A stretch of 64,000 nt of DNA from Saprospiraceae bacterium. GTDB lineage: Bacteria; Bacteroidota; Bacteroidia; Chitinophagales; Saprospiraceae. The stretch spans positions 407,602 to 471,601 of the forward strand of contig JADJNF010000003.1 of assembly GCA_016714445.1 (NCBI GenBank), written 5' to 3'. Below the pieces are notes generated by a model, which saw only the letters and a program-made list of their open reading frames with translations, did no database searches and was not told the DNA's origin. A program made the translations under genes and the position numbers. The number at the start of each line of letters is the position of its first letter. Position 1 is the stretch's first letter. Of the stretch, positions 63,122 through 64,000 are shown piece after piece.

Positions 63122-64000
63122 ATGAGTATAAAATATACTATAGGTTTGGATTTCGGCACTGATTCGGTCAGGGCTTTGATAGTAAATACAGAGACAGGAG
63201 CTGAATTAGCAAGTTCCGTAAGTTATTATAGACGATGGAAATCGCTCCAATTTTGTGATGCTTCGATTTCGCAATTCAGGCAACATCCTTTGGATTATAT
63301 TGAGTCTATGGATGAAGTTTTGAAAGAAATTTGTTCAAAAGTTGAAGACAAAGTCAAACAAAATATAGTGGCAATTTCTGTAGATACCACAGGTTCAACT
63401 CCGGTTGCGGTCGACGCAGATGGAACACCATTGGCCTTGTTGGATTCTTTTAAGAAAAATCCCAATGCGATGTTTATCCTCTGGAAGGATCACACCGCTA
63501 ATCAGGAGGCGGAAGAAATCAATAATTTGTCCCGAAAGTGGGAGGTTGATTTTACAAAGTATGCAGGTGGAATTTATTCATCAGAATGGTTTTGGGCAAA
63601 AATATTGCACACCATCCGAAAAGATGACGAAGTAAGGAATCATGCTTTTTCATGGGTAGAACATTGTGACTGGATCACTGCATATCTTACCGGAGATACT
63701 AATCCGCTTACTTTAAAAAGATCAAGATGCGCGGCCGGACATAAAGCACTCTGGCATCAGGAGTTTAGTGGATTACCATCTGAAGATTTTTTAACAGCTT
63801 TGGACCCATTATTGGCAGGATTAAGGTCAAGCCTGTATACTGATACCTATACATCTGATCAGGCTGCCGGATACATCTCAGCTGAGCTTGCTTTAAAATA
63901 TGGCTTGTCCAATGAAATCGTCATCGGAGTAGGTGCTTTTGATTGTCACATGGGTGCGGTCGGAGCCAATATACAGCCTTTTGATTTTGTGCGGGTGATG
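63122..64000 (+). CDS. araB: L-ribulokinase (FGGY family), 3' end outside window
   Basis: An ATG at 63122 opens a frame that continues past the last base (293 codons seen). The sequence fits AraB: IGLDFGTDSVRALIVNTETG (phosphate loop), a RQHPLDYIESM segment, AISVDTTGSTPVAVDADG and AMFILWKDHTANQEA, then WVEHCDWITAYLTGDTNP, KRSRCAAGHKALWH and GVGAFDCHMGAVGAN near the end. Ribulokinases have D-S-V-R and W-K-D-H-T in these places, unlike the xylulokinase at 25103. It phosphorylates L-ribulose, so an AraA and AraD are expected just downstream. Arabinose would come from the GH51/GH43 enzymes. 13 bp after uxuA, likely same transcript. Confidence 0.93.
   Translation, partial: MSIKYTIGLDFGTDSVRALIVNTETGAELASSVSYYRRWKSLQFCDASISQFRQHPLDYIESMDEVLKEICSKVEDKVKQNIVAISVDTTGSTPVAVDADGTPLALLDSFKKNPNAMFILWKDHTANQEAEEINNLSRKWEVDFTKYAGGIYSSEWFWAKILHTIRKDDEVRNHAFSWVEHCDWITAYLTGDTNPLTLKRSRCAAGHKALWHQEFSGLPSEDFLTALDPLLAGLRSSLYTDTYTSDQAAGYISAELALKYGLSNEIVIGVGAFDCHMGAVGANIQPFDFVRVM

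Overview
The window looks like a chromosomal segment of a Bacteroidota bacterium, most likely a Saprospiria-like lineage. Direct signs are two SusC/SusD pairs, a protein ending in a type IX secretion sorting domain, tandem VCBS/ASPIC-UnbV lipoproteins, TAnnTTTG-type promoters, and low GC with AT-rich intergenic DNA. No rRNA, tRNA or CRISPR array was seen.

Positions 1-11.8 kb are an accessory region of loosely spaced genes and repeats: a partial TPR protein, an NTF2-like protein, a propeller lipoprotein, a DUF2971 protein lying between two copies of a repeat, a large T9SS-secreted protein, a CE1-type esterase, an orphan HTH regulator, a broken amidohydrolase and a YoeB toxin-antitoxin pair. 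The last two lie between two direct ~200-bp repeats with hairpin ends.

Positions 11.8-63.1 kb form a large glucuronoarabinoxylan utilisation locus. On the minus strand, susC1 (34175) leads through susD1, GH115 alpha-glucuronidase, xylB, xylA, an acetylesterase (frameshifted), GH51 arabinofuranosidase, an IlvD/Edd sugar-acid dehydratase, an FAH-fold 2-keto-3-deoxy acid dehydratase candidate, a GntP permease, a DUF1593 protein and a GH3 xylosidase. Also on the minus strand, susC2 (52332) leads through susD2, two giant VCBS lipoproteins, a TonB receptor, a plug-domain protein and a DUF4249 lipoprotein. Divergently, lacI leads GH67 alpha-glucuronidase, GH10 xylanase, a GPH sugar symporter, GH43 and an SDR. 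After a decayed zeta-toxin gene come uxuA and a partial araB.

Together these genes can bind and cut acetylated, arabinosylated, glucuronidated xylan (SusCD, GH10, GH115, GH67, GH51, esterase, GH43, GH3) and import the products. Xylose enters by XylAB, glucuronate through the SDR and UxuA, and arabinose through AraB. A second, oxidative pentonate route (GntP, IlvD/Edd, FAH) is partly encoded. Control is probably by the LacI protein: two promoters with the same 16-bp near-palindrome over the -33 box, and the same 19-bp spacing to a TAnnTTTG box, lie upstream of susC1 and in the susC2-lacI divergent region.

Three otherwise intact genes are each broken by a single frame change next to short A/T runs. 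These may be real lesions or sequencing indels. The zeta-toxin remnant has several lesions and is truly decayed.
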